Source of the DNA: Dyella flagellata
Lineage (GTDB): Bacteria; Pseudomonadota; Gammaproteobacteria; Xanthomonadales; Rhodanobacteraceae
Length of the DNA stretch: 64,000 nt
Direction: 5' to 3'
Assembly: GCF_030160275.1 (NCBI RefSeq)
Contig: NZ_BSOA01000002.1
Location: 186,001-250,000, forward strand
Shown: positions 43,623-52,263 of the stretch, piece after piece
How the letters are laid out: each line of letters starts with the position of its first letter
Numbering within the stretch: position 1 is the stretch's first letter
Translations under genes and position numbers: made by a program
Notes under the pieces: generated by a model
Database searches by the model: none
What the model was told of the DNA's origin: nothing
The model's input: only the letters and a program-made list of their open reading frames with translations

Positions 43623-44612
43623 ATGAATCCCATGAATACCCCCAACAACCGTCCCCTGTGGCAGCGCCTGCTGCTCCGCCGCCTCAAGTTCCTGGGCAGC
43701 ATCGTGGTGCTCGCCATCGTCGTGCTCGGCGGCAGCTATCTGTTCAAGCCACAGTGGCTGATGCAGGCCAACAGCTGGCGCGAAGCGATGAACGCGCAGC
43801 TGGAAAAGCGTAGCGTGCAAGCCGGCGATACGCGCTGGGTGTACTACGAAGGCGGCCAAGGCCCGACCATCGTGCTGTTGCACGGCTTCGCGGCGCGCAA
43901 GGAAGTGTGGCTGAAGGTTGCGCCGATGCTGACCGCGCATTTCCGCGTGGTGATTCCCGATCTGCCCGGCTGGGGCGAGTCTTCGCGCAATCCCGGCGCC
44001 AGCTACAACATCGACAACCAGGCCGATCGCCTGAACGATTTCGTCCAGACGATGCATCTGCAGCACGCGCTGATCGTGGGGCATTCGATGGGCGGCGCTA
44101 TTGCCGGCGTGTATGCCGCCGAGCATCCGCAGGATGTCGGGCAATTGGCGCTGGTTGATTCGTTCGGCCTGAAATTCAACGAAAACGCCTTCGCCAAGGA
44201 GGCGATGAGCGGCAAGGATCCGTTCGTCTACGACGACCGGGCCGGCTTCGCGCGTGCCAATGCCTGGGCCTTCGAGCACGTGCCCAATATTCCTGGACGC
44301 TTCATCGACGTGTTCGTTGAGGACAACGTCAAGAACCGCGCCTTCATCGACAACACCTTCAATGAGCTGCGCGAAAACTCACAAGTGCTATCCCTGCAGA
44401 CTCGCCTGGACAAGCTGACCATGCCGGTGCTCGGCATGTGGTGCCATGACGACAAGATCATCGATATTTCGGCGCTTGAAAGCCTGCGCAGCGGCCTTGC
44501 GCACGCCCCATCGATCAGCACCACCATCTTGAACGGCTGCAATCACATGCCGCAGATGGAGAAGCCTGAAGCGTTTGCGCATGCATTGACCAGCTTCCTG
44601 CTGCAGCACTGA
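43623..44612 (+). CDS. Membrane-anchored alpha/beta hydrolase
   Basis: A 329-residue protein with an N-terminal transmembrane helix (LGSIVVLAIVVLGGSYLF) and an alpha/beta-hydrolase domain. The nucleophile is in VGHSMGG (Ser155), the oxyanion HGFAARKEVW precedes, and the C-terminal catalytic His is in NGCNHMPQME. The N-terminal anchor suggests an inner-membrane, periplasm-facing enzyme. It resembles lipases/esterases of the LipH/BioH-like superfamily; the substrate is unknown. ATG 43623 or 43632 could be the start. Confidence 0.86.
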   Translation: MNPMNTPNNRPLWQRLLLRRLKFLGSIVVLAIVVLGGSYLFKPQWLMQANSWREAMNAQLEKRSVQAGDTRWVYYEGGQGPTIVLLHGFAARKEVWLKVAPMLTAHFRVVIPDLPGWGESSRNPGASYNIDNQADRLNDFVQTMHLQHALIVGHSMGGAIAGVYAAEHPQDVGQLALVDSFGLKFNENAFAKEAMSGKDPFVYDDRAGFARANAWAFEHVPNIPGRFIDVFVEDNVKNRAFIDNTFNELRENSQVLSLQTRLDKLTMPVLGMWCHDDKIIDISALESLRSGLAHAPSISTTILNGCNHMPQMEKPEAFAHALTSFLLQH

Positions 44613-44644
44613 GCAAGAACGCGTCACCGAGACCTATCATTCAC

Positions 44645-44713
44645 GTAGGCTGGGATGACAATCCCAGCATCCGGATGCCACGAAAGAAAGCTGGGATTAG
44701 CATCCCAGCCTAC
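44645..44713. repeat. GTAGGCTGGGAT repeat, copy 7
   Basis: A full bipartite copy (GTAGGCTGGGATGACAATCC left, TTAGCATCCCAGCCTAC right). With copy 8 and its flanks it forms a tandem duplication of about 117 bases that starts inside the preceding gene's last codon. Confidence 0.85.
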
Positions 44714-44761
44714 GCGCTGAGCAAGGGCGCGTCATTGAGACCCGTCATTACAGTGTAGTGC

Positions 44762-44830
44762 GTAGGCTGGGATGGCGATCCCAGCATCCGGATGCCATGA
44801 AAGAAAGCTGGGATTAGCATCCCAGCCTAC
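44762..44830. repeat. GTAGGCTGGGAT repeat, copy 8
   Basis: A full bipartite copy (GTAGGCTGGGATGGCGATCC left, TTAGCATCCCAGCCTAC right). The flank (GAGCAAGGGCGCGTCATTGA) repeats the sequence just after the hydrolase stop (GAGCAAGAACGCGTCACCGA), showing that repeat plus flank was duplicated as one unit. Confidence 0.85.
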
Positions 44831-44853
44831 GCGCATTCAGGGTGATATCAGGG

Positions 44854-46449
44854 CTAGGCAGCAGAACCGGCACACGCATCATTCACGGGATGCTGCGGCC
44901 TTTCATGCAGCAAGCGGCGCATGACGCCATTGGTCCAGCCGAAACCATCCTGCAGGGGGTACTCGCCGCCACCGCCGCCGACTGCCTCGCCCGGCGGCAT
45001 CGCCAGCACGTATTTCTCGACCAGCTTGCTTTCGCGCTCATACAAGCCGCCCACGGTGTGCAGCCAGCGATGCGCAATCTCCTCGGCCAGCTCATTTAGC
45101 CCGTAGCGGCGCAAGCCGTGAATAGCCAGCCACTGCAGCGGTGCCCAGCCGTTGGGCTTATCCCATTGTTCGCCGGTTTCCATCTCCGTGGCGCCCAGGC
45201 CGCCTTCCTCCATCAGACGCGAACGCAGGGCCGCCGCAACCCGTATCGCCTGCTCCTTGCTGGCGAAGCCGACGTACAGTGGTGCACTGGTTGCCGCGTT
45301 GAGCGCATCGCGCGGCGTATGGCGCTGCCAGTCGTAGTCGAGAAAGCTGCCGATCGCATCGTTCCATAGCCATCGATTGACCGCTTCACGCCGACTGCCT
45401 GCGCGCATCCTGAAAACATCCGCTTGCCGGTGCTGTCCATCGGCTTGGCTCAGCACGGCAATCTGCCGCTCCAGCTGATACAGGAAAGCATTCAAATCGA
45501 CCGGCAGGATGGCGGTGGTACGGATGGTTTGGAGCTTGCCGTCGTCGCACCAGCGCGAGCTGAAATCCCAACCCGAGGCGGCGCCCGCGCGCAAGTCGCG
45601 ATAGACCTCGGCGCGAGGCCGAGTGCTGCGCAGCGCGGTAGTGACATCTTCCAGGTGCGATTCCTCGCGCGGCGTATCGCGATCGTCCCAATACCGGTTG
45701 AGCAGGCTGCCGTCGTCCAGCCGCACGCAATGGCGATGCGCATCACCGGGCCGCAACTCTACGGCGCCCTCCATCCAATAGTCGTATTCCTTGCGCAGCT
45801 GCGGCAGCCAGACGACCGCCTTGTCCACCCCACGGGCTTCGAACAACTCCACCATCAAGGCAAACACCGGCGGCTGCGAGCGGCTCAGGTAATAGGTGCG
45901 ATTGCCGTTGGGAATATGCCCATAGGTGTCGATCAGGTACGCGAAGTTGCTGGCCATGCAGTTGAGCAGATCGCAGCGTCCGCTCTCCGCCAGACCAAGC
46001 ATGGTGAAATACGAATCCCAGTAGTACAGCTCGGTGAAACGCCCGCCCGGCACCACGTAGCAGTTGGGCAAGGGCAACAGCGATGACCTGGGAGGATGCA
46101 GGTTCGGGTGGCGGCTCAGTACGTCCCACAGGCCGTCGATGTGATCGCACAGCGGCTGTCCTGCGACGGATACGTAGTGATTGGCGTGCACCACCGGCAC
46201 CTCGAAGTGCTCCTGCACGAACGTGGCCAGGTCGAATTTCGGCCTGCCCCGTTGCTCCCGGTACAAAGCCAGGATGCCTTCAGGCTCGCCTAGCGGCGCA
46301 CAGTCGACGAAAGTCTTGCTGTCGGCGAACACGCGATTCATCTGCACGTCGACGAACAATTCCCGGTAGCGATCCGCGGGAGTCAACGTATCGGCTGGCG
46401 CCACGCCTGCGGGTCTGGCGCGTAGGCTGGCAAGTGTCTTCTCATTCAT
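44854..46449 (-). CDS. Trehalase (cytosolic, GH37)
   Basis: Hydrolyses trehalose to two glucose. The 531-residue protein has the GH37 signatures [20 protein letters not shown] and [13 protein letters not shown], plus [17 protein letters not shown] near the C-terminus. No signal peptide is present at the chosen ATG (46449), indicating a TreF-like cytosolic enzyme. An in-frame Met at 46533 would add 28 residues with no signal character. The end points to the tandem repeats at 44645-44830. Glucose released can be phosphorylated by the Glk at the left edge. Confidence 0.94.
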   Translation of the reverse strand: MNEKTLASLRARPAGVAPADTLTPADRYRELFVDVQMNRVFADSKTFVDCAPLGEPEGILALYREQRGRPKFDLATFVQEHFEVPVVHANHYVSVAGQPLCDHIDGLWDVLSRHPNLHPPRSSLLPLPNCYVVPGGRFTELYYWDSYFTMLGLAESGRCDLLNCMASNFAYLIDTYGHIPNGNRTYYLSRSQPPVFALMVELFEARGVDKAVVWLPQLRKEYDYWMEGAVELRPGDAHRHCVRLDDGSLLNRYWDDRDTPREESHLEDVTTALRSTRPRAEVYRDLRAGAASGWDFSSRWCDDGKLQTIRTTAILPVDLNAFLYQLERQIAVLSQADGQHRQADVFRMRAGSRREAVNRWLWNDAIGSFLDYDWQRHTPRDALNAATSAPLYVGFASKEQAIRVAAALRSRLMEEGGLGATEMETGEQWDKPNGWAPLQWLAIHGLRRYGLNELAEEIAHRWLHTVGGLYERESKLVEKYVLAMPPGEAVGGGGGEYPLQDGFGWTNGVMRRLLHERPQHPVNDACAGSAA

Positions 46450-46596
46450 CACGTTTTCGCATCGGCATCGCGTTTGCCATGAAAAAGCGTGCGATGCGAT
46501 CAATGCCCAAACGCTACGAAGATGGCCGTGCAATGCGGGTGAAGCTGTCCGAGCCGCGTTCTTCCCTGCTGCAGAAGAAGTGGCGCATGGCGCTTC

Positions 46597-47364
46597 TCAG
46601 TCGGCGACGTCGGCGATCAGGCGATCCAGCTCGGCTTTCAGCAAGGCGCCGTTCTGGCGCAGCCAATCACGCTGTTCGCGCCAATCGGGAAAGATCGCCT
46701 CCACGTGCGCCCAGAAACGTGGCGAGTGGTTGCGTACTTTCAGATGACACAACTCGTGCGCCAGCACGTAGCGCAACGCTGCCGGCGGCGCGAGGGCCAG
46801 CGCGAGATCCAGATTGATGCGATCGCGCGTATCCAGGCTGCCCCACAAACTCTTCATCGGGCGAATACGCAACGCGGTTGGCGCAAGACCCAGTTGCGGT
46901 ACATAGCCGGCGAGCCAGCGCGAGACGTCGCGACGGATCTGGGTTTCGAAATACGATGCAAGCAGGCCGCGCGCGACCGGCAAGGCGCGGCTATGCGGAC
47001 GGGGAATTTCCAGCGTGAGGCCGCCTTCATAGGCCACGACACGCGGATACGCGCCTTCGGCCCAGTCCAGCGTGATGGCCTCGCCGCGCAAGGGGAATTC
47101 AATCGGGGAGCCCACGCGCAGCGGTGGCAGCGGCTCGATCACCAGGTTGAGTTCGCCGAGCTTCTTCTCCAGCCAGTCGGCGTTGTGGCGCAGGAAAGCG
47201 TTAACCTGCGAAGGATGCGTTCCTTGGGGATAGGTGACGCGTGCACCCTTCGTCGACACCGTCAGGCGCAGTCTTCGCGCCCGTGGATGCGAAGCTTTGA
47301 GCACACGGATAGTGTTGCCGCTGGGGGTCGCCAGCTCCAGCCAGTCGCCGTCGAGATACGCCAT
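46597..47364 (-). CDS. YgjP-like metallopeptidase-domain protein (DUF45)
   Basis: A 255-residue cytosolic protein with the DUF45/YgjP arrangement: a beta-rich N-terminus, RPMKSLWGSLDTRDRINLDL, and the zinc site YVLAHELCHLKVRNHSPRFW (HExxH followed by a downstream His). E. coli homologues are conserved but of unknown substrate; a zinc-dependent hydrolase is likely. Its stop lies 147 nt upstream (to the left) of the trehalase start; transcription is independent of it on present evidence. Confidence 0.88.
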   Translation of the reverse strand: MAYLDGDWLELATPSGNTIRVLKASHPRARRLRLTVSTKGARVTYPQGTHPSQVNAFLRHNADWLEKKLGELNLVIEPLPPLRVGSPIEFPLRGEAITLDWAEGAYPRVVAYEGGLTLEIPRPHSRALPVARGLLASYFETQIRRDVSRWLAGYVPQLGLAPTALRIRPMKSLWGSLDTRDRINLDLALALAPPAALRYVLAHELCHLKVRNHSPRFWAHVEAIFPDWREQRDWLRQNGALLKAELDRLIADVAD

Positions 47365-47605
47365 GATCTAAGCCTTCCCATACTGCCCCCAGACCGAAGG
47401 GGAGGGGGGGTCTGGGCAAAGGCAGGATGTGGGGTGCCGAGGCTTCGCGCAAGGGCTTTTTTGCCCCTTTTGCGGGAAGCCCGGTCTGATGCGCGTCTCA
47501 GAGCGGCTGGGACGGTGTTTGCCCGCTCCCTGGCAGGAGCGCGGGCTGGCGAGGGGCTGTCCGTAGGCCGGCCGCCTCCCCAAAAAGACCGGGGCGGGAG
47601 CTTGG
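47365..47605. other. GC-rich intergenic region after rdgC
   Basis: 241 bases between rdgC and the YgjP-like gene, both on the minus strand. It holds an inverted repeat GCCCCCAGACC/GGTCTGGGC-like (about 47387-47420) and AAGGGCTTTTTTGCCCCTT (about 47450-47470), which on the minus strand could end the rdgC message. Nothing else is recognised. Confidence 0.5.
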
Positions 47606-48517
47606 CTACTCCGGCCGCGGCAAGCCGAACCACTCCTCCAGTTTGCCCAGCAGCCGCTCCAGCTCCAGCGTGAGCAGGGCAAAGCGGGCATCCATTTCGG
47701 CCGCGGCATCCTGCTGGCTGTCGCCCATTTCATCGAGCACCGCATCGAGGAATTTCAGCTTGCGCAGCACCAGGTCTTCGCCGAGCACGAAACTGATGCG
47801 ATCGTCGAACACCAGGCCGAGCTGGAACACCTGCTTGCCGTTGCGCAGGTGCTCCTTCACCTCCTCCGCATCCAGATCCTGGCGGCGGCAGCGTGCGATC
47901 GCGCCGGTGGCGGTGGCCGGATCGCGCAGTTCGCATTCGTCGCCCAGCGCGAGGCCGCCTGGCAGGTTGCCACCGGCCAGCCAATCCGTCATCAAGACAC
48001 GCGGACCCTCTTCGGGCGCGAGCGGCACGGCGGGGAAGCTGCCGAGTGCTTCGCGCACCTGCGTGAGCGCGTTCTCCGCGTTCTTGCGGCTCGCGGTATC
48101 GAGCACCAGCCAGCCGTGCTTGCGATCAACGTAAGCGGACATGCGCGAGCTGCGCACGAAGGCGCGCGGAAGCAGTTCCGTGAGCAGGTCTTCCTTGAGG
48201 CGCTTGCGTTCGCGCCCACCGACCTTGCGCCCTTCTTCTTCGGCGATCTTCTGCACCTTGCGCTGCAGCTCATCGTTGACCACCGCCGAAGGCAGCAGCT
48301 TTTCCTCGCTGCCGACGGTGATCAGCGTGCACGCGTTTACTACGTGCGTCATCGGCGCGTCGTCGCCACGACCGACCGGCGGCACGAAACCGCGCGTTCC
48401 CATTTCCAGCGGACCGCAAGGGCGCAGGCGATGATCGCCCAGCGCTTCATCGAGGCGTGTCAGGTCTTCGGCAACGGCGGGGGAAAAGCGAAACAACGTA
48501 AGGTTGCGAAAAAACAT
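47606..48517 (-). CDS. rdgC: Recombination-associated protein RdgC
   Basis: A nucleoid-associated DNA-binding ring protein that inhibits RecA-mediated recombination. The 303-residue protein has the family length and signatures: MFFRNLTLFRF at the N-terminus, ALGDHRLRPCGPLEMGTRGF, VVNDELQRKVQKIAEEEGRK and GRERKRLKEDLLTELLPRAF. The start at 48517 follows the third repeat element and is preceded by AAGGTTGCGAAAA. It is a marker of beta/gammaproteobacterial genomes. Confidence 0.96.
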   Translation of the reverse strand: MFFRNLTLFRFSPAVAEDLTRLDEALGDHRLRPCGPLEMGTRGFVPPVGRGDDAPMTHVVNACTLITVGSEEKLLPSAVVNDELQRKVQKIAEEEGRKVGGRERKRLKEDLLTELLPRAFVRSSRMSAYVDRKHGWLVLDTASRKNAENALTQVREALGSFPAVPLAPEEGPRVLMTDWLAGGNLPGGLALGDECELRDPATATGAIARCRRQDLDAEEVKEHLRNGKQVFQLGLVFDDRISFVLGEDLVLRKLKFLDAVLDEMGDSQQDAAAEMDARFALLTLELERLLGKLEEWFGLPRPE

Positions 48518-48534
48518 GCTTGGGTCCGATAGAT

Positions 48535-48649
48535 ACCCCCTCCCCCTGCTTGCAGGGGGAGGTTGGGAGGGGGTTGCTGGAGCTTGCCGTAAGCGTGAGG
48601 GTCTACACCCCACCCCAACCCTCCCCTACTGCGCGTAGGGGAGGGAGCG
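48535..48649. repeat. Third repeat type, second copy
   Basis: CCCCCTCCCCCTGCTTGCAG with GGGGGAGG... forms a first hairpin (about 48535-48579), and CCCTCCCCTACTGCGCGTAG with GGGAGGG a second (about 48619-48646). GCTTGCCGTAAGC and CCCCACCCCAACC lie between them, as in the element at 43474-43599. It separates rdgC from the aminotransferase gene. Confidence 0.65.
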
Positions 48650-48668
48650 GTCATCGGCGTGATGAAAC

Positions 48669-49868
48669 TTAGCGAATGACAGCAGCCACTGCGGTCACGA
48701 CGGTATCCAGATTGTTGCGGTTCAGCGCCGCCACGCAAATGCGCCCGGTGCCGATCGCATAGATCGCATGCTCTTCGCGCAAGCGATCTACCTGCGTCTT
48801 GCTCAGGCCCGAGTACGAAAACATGCCGGCCTGCTGCTGGATGAAGCCGAACTGTGGCGCACCGTGCGCGGCGAGCTTCTCTACCATGCCGGCACGCATC
48901 GAGTGAATGCGTTCGCGCATTTCGGTGAGTTCCTGTTCCCACAACGCACGCAATTCGCCGCTGTTGAGCACGCCGGCCACCAGAGCACCGCCGTGCGTAG
49001 AAGGACTGGAATAGATCGAGCGGATGATGCGCTTGACCAGCGACTGCACGCGCAACGCTTCCTCGCGAGTGGCGCCCACAACCGACAGCGCGCCCACGCG
49101 CTCCCCATACAGCGAGAACGACTTGGAATACGAGTTCGCCACCACGAACGAATCGATGCCCGATTCGGCAAACAGGCGCACGGCGGCGGCGTCCTGGTCG
49201 ATGCCCTTGTCGAAACCCTGGTAGGCCATGTCGATGAAGGGCAGCAGCTGGCGATCCTTCACCAGTGCAACGACCTGCTTCCATTGCTCGACCGACAGGT
49301 CCACGCCGGTGGGGTTGTGGCAGCAAGCGTGCAGCAGCACCACCGTGCCCGGCTCCAGCTTGCCCAGATCCGCCAGCATGCCGGCGAAATCCAGGCCATT
49401 GGTGGCCGCGTCGTAGTAGGCGTAATCGACCACTTCGAAACCAGCCGCGTTGAACACCACACGATGGTTTTCCCAGCTCGGGCTGCTGATCGCCACCTTG
49501 GCGTTGGGCAGCGCCTTTTTCAGCAGCTCCGCGCCTACGCGCAGTGCGCCACTGCCGCCGACGGTCTGCGAGGTGGCCACGCGGCCAGCCGCCAGCAGCG
49601 GCGAGTCGGGTCCGAACACCAGTTTTTGCGTGGCCTGGGTGTAGGCCGGCAGCCCGTCGATCGGCAGATAGCCACGCGGCAGCGATTCTTTCGCCAGCGC
49701 CTGCTCCACCTCGCGCACCGCGCGCAGCACCGGAATACGGCCACTTTCGTCGTAATAGATGCCCACGCCCAGGTTGACCTTGCCGGGACGCGAATCGGCC
49801 ACAAAGGCTTCGGTGAGGCCCAGGATCGGATCGCCTGGGGTCATTTCAACGGATGCGAAATGGGACAC
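48669..49868 (-). CDS. tyrB: Aromatic/aspartate aminotransferase (class I)
   Basis: A PLP enzyme that transaminates aspartate and aromatic amino acids. The 399-residue protein opens with MTPGDPILGLTEAF and VNLGVGIYYDESGR. The PLP Lys is in NSYSKSFSLYGERVG (Lys249), and CHNPTGVDLS and the terminal Arg region SRICVAALN are as expected. A GTG at 49868 gives an N-terminus like those of TyrB; ATG 49844 is the alternative. A MetJ-box-like site lies 35-50 bases upstream. TyrB or AspC cannot be told apart with certainty. Confidence 0.85.
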   Translation of the reverse strand: MSHFASVEMTPGDPILGLTEAFVADSRPGKVNLGVGIYYDESGRIPVLRAVREVEQALAKESLPRGYLPIDGLPAYTQATQKLVFGPDSPLLAAGRVATSQTVGGSGALRVGAELLKKALPNAKVAISSPSWENHRVVFNAAGFEVVDYAYYDAATNGLDFAGMLADLGKLEPGTVVLLHACCHNPTGVDLSVEQWKQVVALVKDRQLLPFIDMAYQGFDKGIDQDAAAVRLFAESGIDSFVVANSYSKSFSLYGERVGALSVVGATREEALRVQSLVKRIIRSIYSSPSTHGGALVAGVLNSGELRALWEQELTEMRERIHSMRAGMVEKLAAHGAPQFGFIQQQAGMFSYSGLSKTQVDRLREEHAIYAIGTGRICVAALNRNNLDTVVTAVAAVIR

Positions 49869-49902
49869 GGTTCTACTCGATGCAAAAAGGGAGAAAAAAT
49901 AT

Positions 49903-49918
49903 GGACGTCCAGACGTCC
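49903..49918. promoter_or_regulatory. MetJ-box-like site upstream of the aminotransferase
   Basis: GGACGTCC followed directly by AGACGTCC (on the other strand GGACGTCT then GGACGTCC) forms two adjacent 8-mers related to the MetJ box AGACGTCT, 35-50 bases before the GTG start of the aminotransferase on the minus strand. The position suits repression of that promoter. Related to the palindrome at 20980-20997. Confidence 0.45.
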
Positions 49919-49927
49919 GCCTGAAAC

Positions 49928-50812
49928 TTAGGTGTCGTGCTCGCTTTCGCCTCCAGCCAGCCAGCCGTGCGCGTCGGCGCGTTTGGCGCCTTCGCGTGAG
50001 CCTAGCGTCGCGAAATCGAACAGCTTGCGATCCGCCAATTGCGAGGGCGCCACATTGCCCAGCGCGCGAAATATGGTTTCGCTGCGCCCAGGGTACTGGC
50101 GCTCCCATTCCTGCAACATGCGGCCGACCGCCTTGCGCTGCAAATTCTCCTGCGAACCGCAGAGATTACAGGGAATGATCGGAAACTGCTTGTGCTCGGC
50201 GTAGTCGGCGATGTCGCTTTCCTTGCAATAGGCCAACGGACGGATTACGACGTGGCGGCCGTCGTCCGAGCGCAGCTTGGGCGGCATCGCTTTCAGGTTG
50301 GCCTGATGGAACAGATTGAGGAAGAACGTGGCGAGGATGTCGTCGCGGTGGTGGCCCAACGCGATCTTGGTGACGCCGTTCTCCGCCGCCCAGGCGTACA
50401 GCGCGCCACGGCGCAGGCGCGAGCACAGGCTGCACATCGTCTTGCCCTCGGGGATCACCCGGGTGACCGTGCTATAGGTGTCCTGCTCGATGATGTGGAA
50501 CGGCACGCCACGCTCGCTCAGGTACTGCGGCAGCACATACTCGGGAAACCCGGGCTGCTTCTGGTCCAGGTTCACCGCGATCAGTTCGAAGCGCACCGGT
50601 GCCTTGGCCTGCAGAGACAGCAGGACGTCGAGCAAGGTGTAGGAGTCCTTGCCGCCGGACAGGCACACCATCACCTTGTCGCCATCCTCGATCATGTTGA
50701 AGTCGGCGATCGCCTGGCCGACCTGGTGGCGCAGGCGTTTGGCCAGCTTGGCGGCCTCGTAGGCGCGCTTGCGGGCGAGATCGGGCGAAGAGGCCTCGGG
50801 ATGGGCGGACAT
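49928..50812 (-). CDS. ttcA: tRNA 2-thiocytidine synthetase TtcA
   Basis: Thiolates cytidine 32 of some tRNAs using an iron-sulfur cluster and ATP. The 294-residue protein has the PP-loop LSGGKDS (51-57), the CxxC motif in [11 protein letters not shown], and a second CNLCGS further on, both needed for the cluster. [17 protein letters not shown] is typical of the family. ATG 50812 was preferred to an in-frame Met 18 codons upstream. Transcribed divergently from the YdcH-like gene. Confidence 0.95.
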   Translation of the reverse strand: MSAHPEASSPDLARKRAYEAAKLAKRLRHQVGQAIADFNMIEDGDKVMVCLSGGKDSYTLLDVLLSLQAKAPVRFELIAVNLDQKQPGFPEYVLPQYLSERGVPFHIIEQDTYSTVTRVIPEGKTMCSLCSRLRRGALYAWAAENGVTKIALGHHRDDILATFFLNLFHQANLKAMPPKLRSDDGRHVVIRPLAYCKESDIADYAEHKQFPIIPCNLCGSQENLQRKAVGRMLQEWERQYPGRSETIFRALGNVAPSQLADRKLFDFATLGSREGAKRADAHGWLAGGESEHDT

Positions 50813-50921
50813 GGGCGACAAGGGGATGCGACGGGCAGACGCGTATTGTACCTGCCCCGCCGCCATGTCCGGGGCGGGTTACAATGATGGTCTCCCCGCC
50901 ACCACCCCGTGCTACGCCACC

Positions 50922-51128
50922 ATGCAGGCCCAGGACCCCGCCCAGATCGCCCATCTACTGGCCGAATTGCGCCAGGAACACCGCGACCTGGACGTGGCGA
51001 TCCAGCAGATGTCCAACTCGATCGGCTGTGACGAGCTGCAGATCACCCGCATGAAGAAGCGCAAGCTGTTGCTCAAGGACGCCATCGCGAGGCTGGAAAG
51101 CAAACTGATCCCGGACCTGGACGCCTGA
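50922..51128 (+). CDS. Small YdcH/DUF465-family protein
   Basis: A 68-residue alpha-helical protein with LRQEHRDLDVAIQQMSNS and MKKRKLLLKDAIARLESKLI, the DUF465 (YdcH/SlyX-like) pattern, probably a short coiled coil. Function unknown. The ATG at 50922 is 109 bases from the ttcA start. Its TGA overlaps the ATG of the following acetyltransferase gene by one base. Confidence 0.85.
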   Translation: MQAQDPAQIAHLLAELRQEHRDLDVAIQQMSNSIGCDELQITRMKKRKLLLKDAIARLESKLIPDLDA

Positions 51129-51727
51129 TGCCGCTCACCCCGACGACGCTCCAGGACGATCACGTCCTGCTCGAACCCCTCGGCCTGCAGCACGCGAGCG
51201 AGCTTGAGGCCGCCGCCGCGGACGGCCAGCTGTGGAACCTGTGGTTCACCAGCGCCCCGGCGCCGGGCCAGGCTCAGGCTTATATCGAGAAGGCACTCGC
51301 CGGCGTGGCAGCCAACGCCATGCTGCCCTTCGCCGTGCGCGAGAAGACCAGCGGCGAGATCGTCGGCACCACGCGCTATTACGACTTCGTACCGGAGCTG
51401 CCGCGCCTCGCAATCGGCTACACCTGGTATGCGAAGCGCTGGCAGAAGAGCCACCTCAACACCGCCTGCAAACGCTTGTTGCTGAAACACGCCTTCGAGG
51501 CGCTCGACTGTGTGGCGGTGGAATTCCATACCGACCATCGCAATCTGGATTCGCAACGGGCGATCGAGCGCCTGGGCGCGCGCAAGGATGGCGTGCTGCG
51601 GAATCATAAGCGCCGCCCGGACGGCACGCTGCGCGATACGGTTTGCTATTCCATCCTTGCCAACGAGTGGCCGGACGTCCAGCGTTGGCTGGACATGCGC
51701 CTCGCGCGGCTAAGCCCGCACAGCTGA
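51128..51727 (+). CDS. GNAT-family N-acetyltransferase (RimJ/RimL-like)
   Basis: A 199-residue acetyltransferase of the GNAT superfamily. A region around VREKTSGEIVGTTRYYDF and IGYTWYAKRWQKSHLNTACK carries the acetyl-CoA-binding strands, and EFHTDHRNLDSQRAIERLGA with KDGVLRNHKRRPDG is the RimJ/RimL-like C-terminal pattern. The acceptor is unknown; protein N-termini or small amines are typical. Its ATG shares a base with the YdcH-like stop. Confidence 0.88.
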   Translation: MPLTPTTLQDDHVLLEPLGLQHASELEAAAADGQLWNLWFTSAPAPGQAQAYIEKALAGVAANAMLPFAVREKTSGEIVGTTRYYDFVPELPRLAIGYTWYAKRWQKSHLNTACKRLLLKHAFEALDCVAVEFHTDHRNLDSQRAIERLGARKDGVLRNHKRRPDGTLRDTVCYSILANEWPDVQRWLDMRLARLSPHS

Positions 51728-51770
51728 AGATCGCATCCTGGGGTTCGCCCCCAACCCACCGAAGCGCCGC

Positions 51771-51844
51771 GTAGGCTGGGATGGCAATCCCAGCATCACC
51801 ATGCACGCAAAGATCCCGATGCCGGGATTGTCATCCCAGCCTAC
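51771..51844. repeat. GTAGGCTGGGAT repeat, copy 9
   Basis: A full bipartite copy, GTAGGCTGGGATGGCAATCC left and GGGATTGTCATCCC...CTAC right, directly downstream of the GNAT gene. The outer arms are identical to those of copies 1 and 5. Confidence 0.85.
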
Positions 51845-52088
51845 GCGGCTTCATGAATTGTGCGGAATTAAGCACTGTTCTTGCGGCTCTGCGCATCGCG
51901 CTTATTCGAATACCTACGCTCCGCACCGCATCGCACGTATGAAATGCACGGAATGATTTGGTTTCGAATGCAACAACCTTAAGTTGCGCATGTAACCAAA
52001 ATGCCCGTGAGTGCTTGATAGCTATGGACGTTTAGCCATCCATTCGCGTGCGAATCGGCAATTCGGAAAATTTCTCATAAAAAAAGTG

Positions 52089-52118
52089 TTGACATGTCCG
52101 CGCAGCATGCCGTACGGT
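52089..52118 (+). promoter_or_regulatory. Putative ilv-leu operon promoter
   Basis: TTGACA (52089-52094) is a perfect -35 box. TACGGT (52113-52118) matches the TAnnnT core of the -10 box with an 18-base spacer. The expected transcription start, about six to eight bases further on, falls at 52124-52126, where the leader-peptide ATG lies. No ribosome-binding site precedes that ATG. Confidence 0.6.
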
Positions 52119-52125
52119 CGACGAC

Positions 52126-52263
52126 ATGCCGCAACGCAACAGCCAGCGCGAATTCATCGCAGCGATCCGTCCACCGACGTTGATCGACGCGCTGCCGCTC
52201 ACCGGCCTCCTTCTTCTTTCCCTTGTACTCGTACTCCTCATTACCAACGGAGGTGCGGGCTGA
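52126..52263 (+). CDS. ilv-leu operon leader peptide
   Basis: A 45-codon open reading frame translated before the attenuator. Codons 25-40 read LTGLLLLSLVLVLLIT in one-letter code; of these 16 codons nine are Leu, two Val and one Ile. After ITNGGAG comes the TGA at 52261. The run of branched-chain codons is the control stretch where ribosomes stall when charged Leu/Val/Ile-tRNA is scarce. There is no Shine-Dalgarno sequence upstream and the promoter is very close, so translation may begin on a leaderless transcript. An alternative TTG start at 52180 is in frame. This ORF is too short to be found by length alone. Confidence 0.85.
   Translation: MPQRNSQREFIAAIRPPTLIDALPLTGLLLLSLVLVLLITNGGAG

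Larger units (their letters stand above)
51728..52125. other. Upstream region of the ilv-leu operon
   Basis: 398 bases without a gene. It contains the GTAGGCTGGGAT copy at 51771-51844 and a GCAAC...GTTGC palindrome (51970-51987). The later part is AT-richer, and a consensus-like promoter -35 TTGACA lies at 52089-52094. The region between 51845 and 51960 shows nothing recognisable. Confidence 0.6.

Noticed and set aside
44645-44830. Possible CRISPR-like direct repeats
   Set aside because: There are only two units, the units are palindromic elements about 69 bases long, the 'spacer' itself is duplicated, and no cas gene is present.
52026-52041. A third MetJ-box-like site upstream of the ilv-leu promoter (GGACGTTT AGCCATCC)
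   Set aside because: Only the left 8-mer is close to the consensus; the right one matches at about half of the positions, so it is not better than chance.
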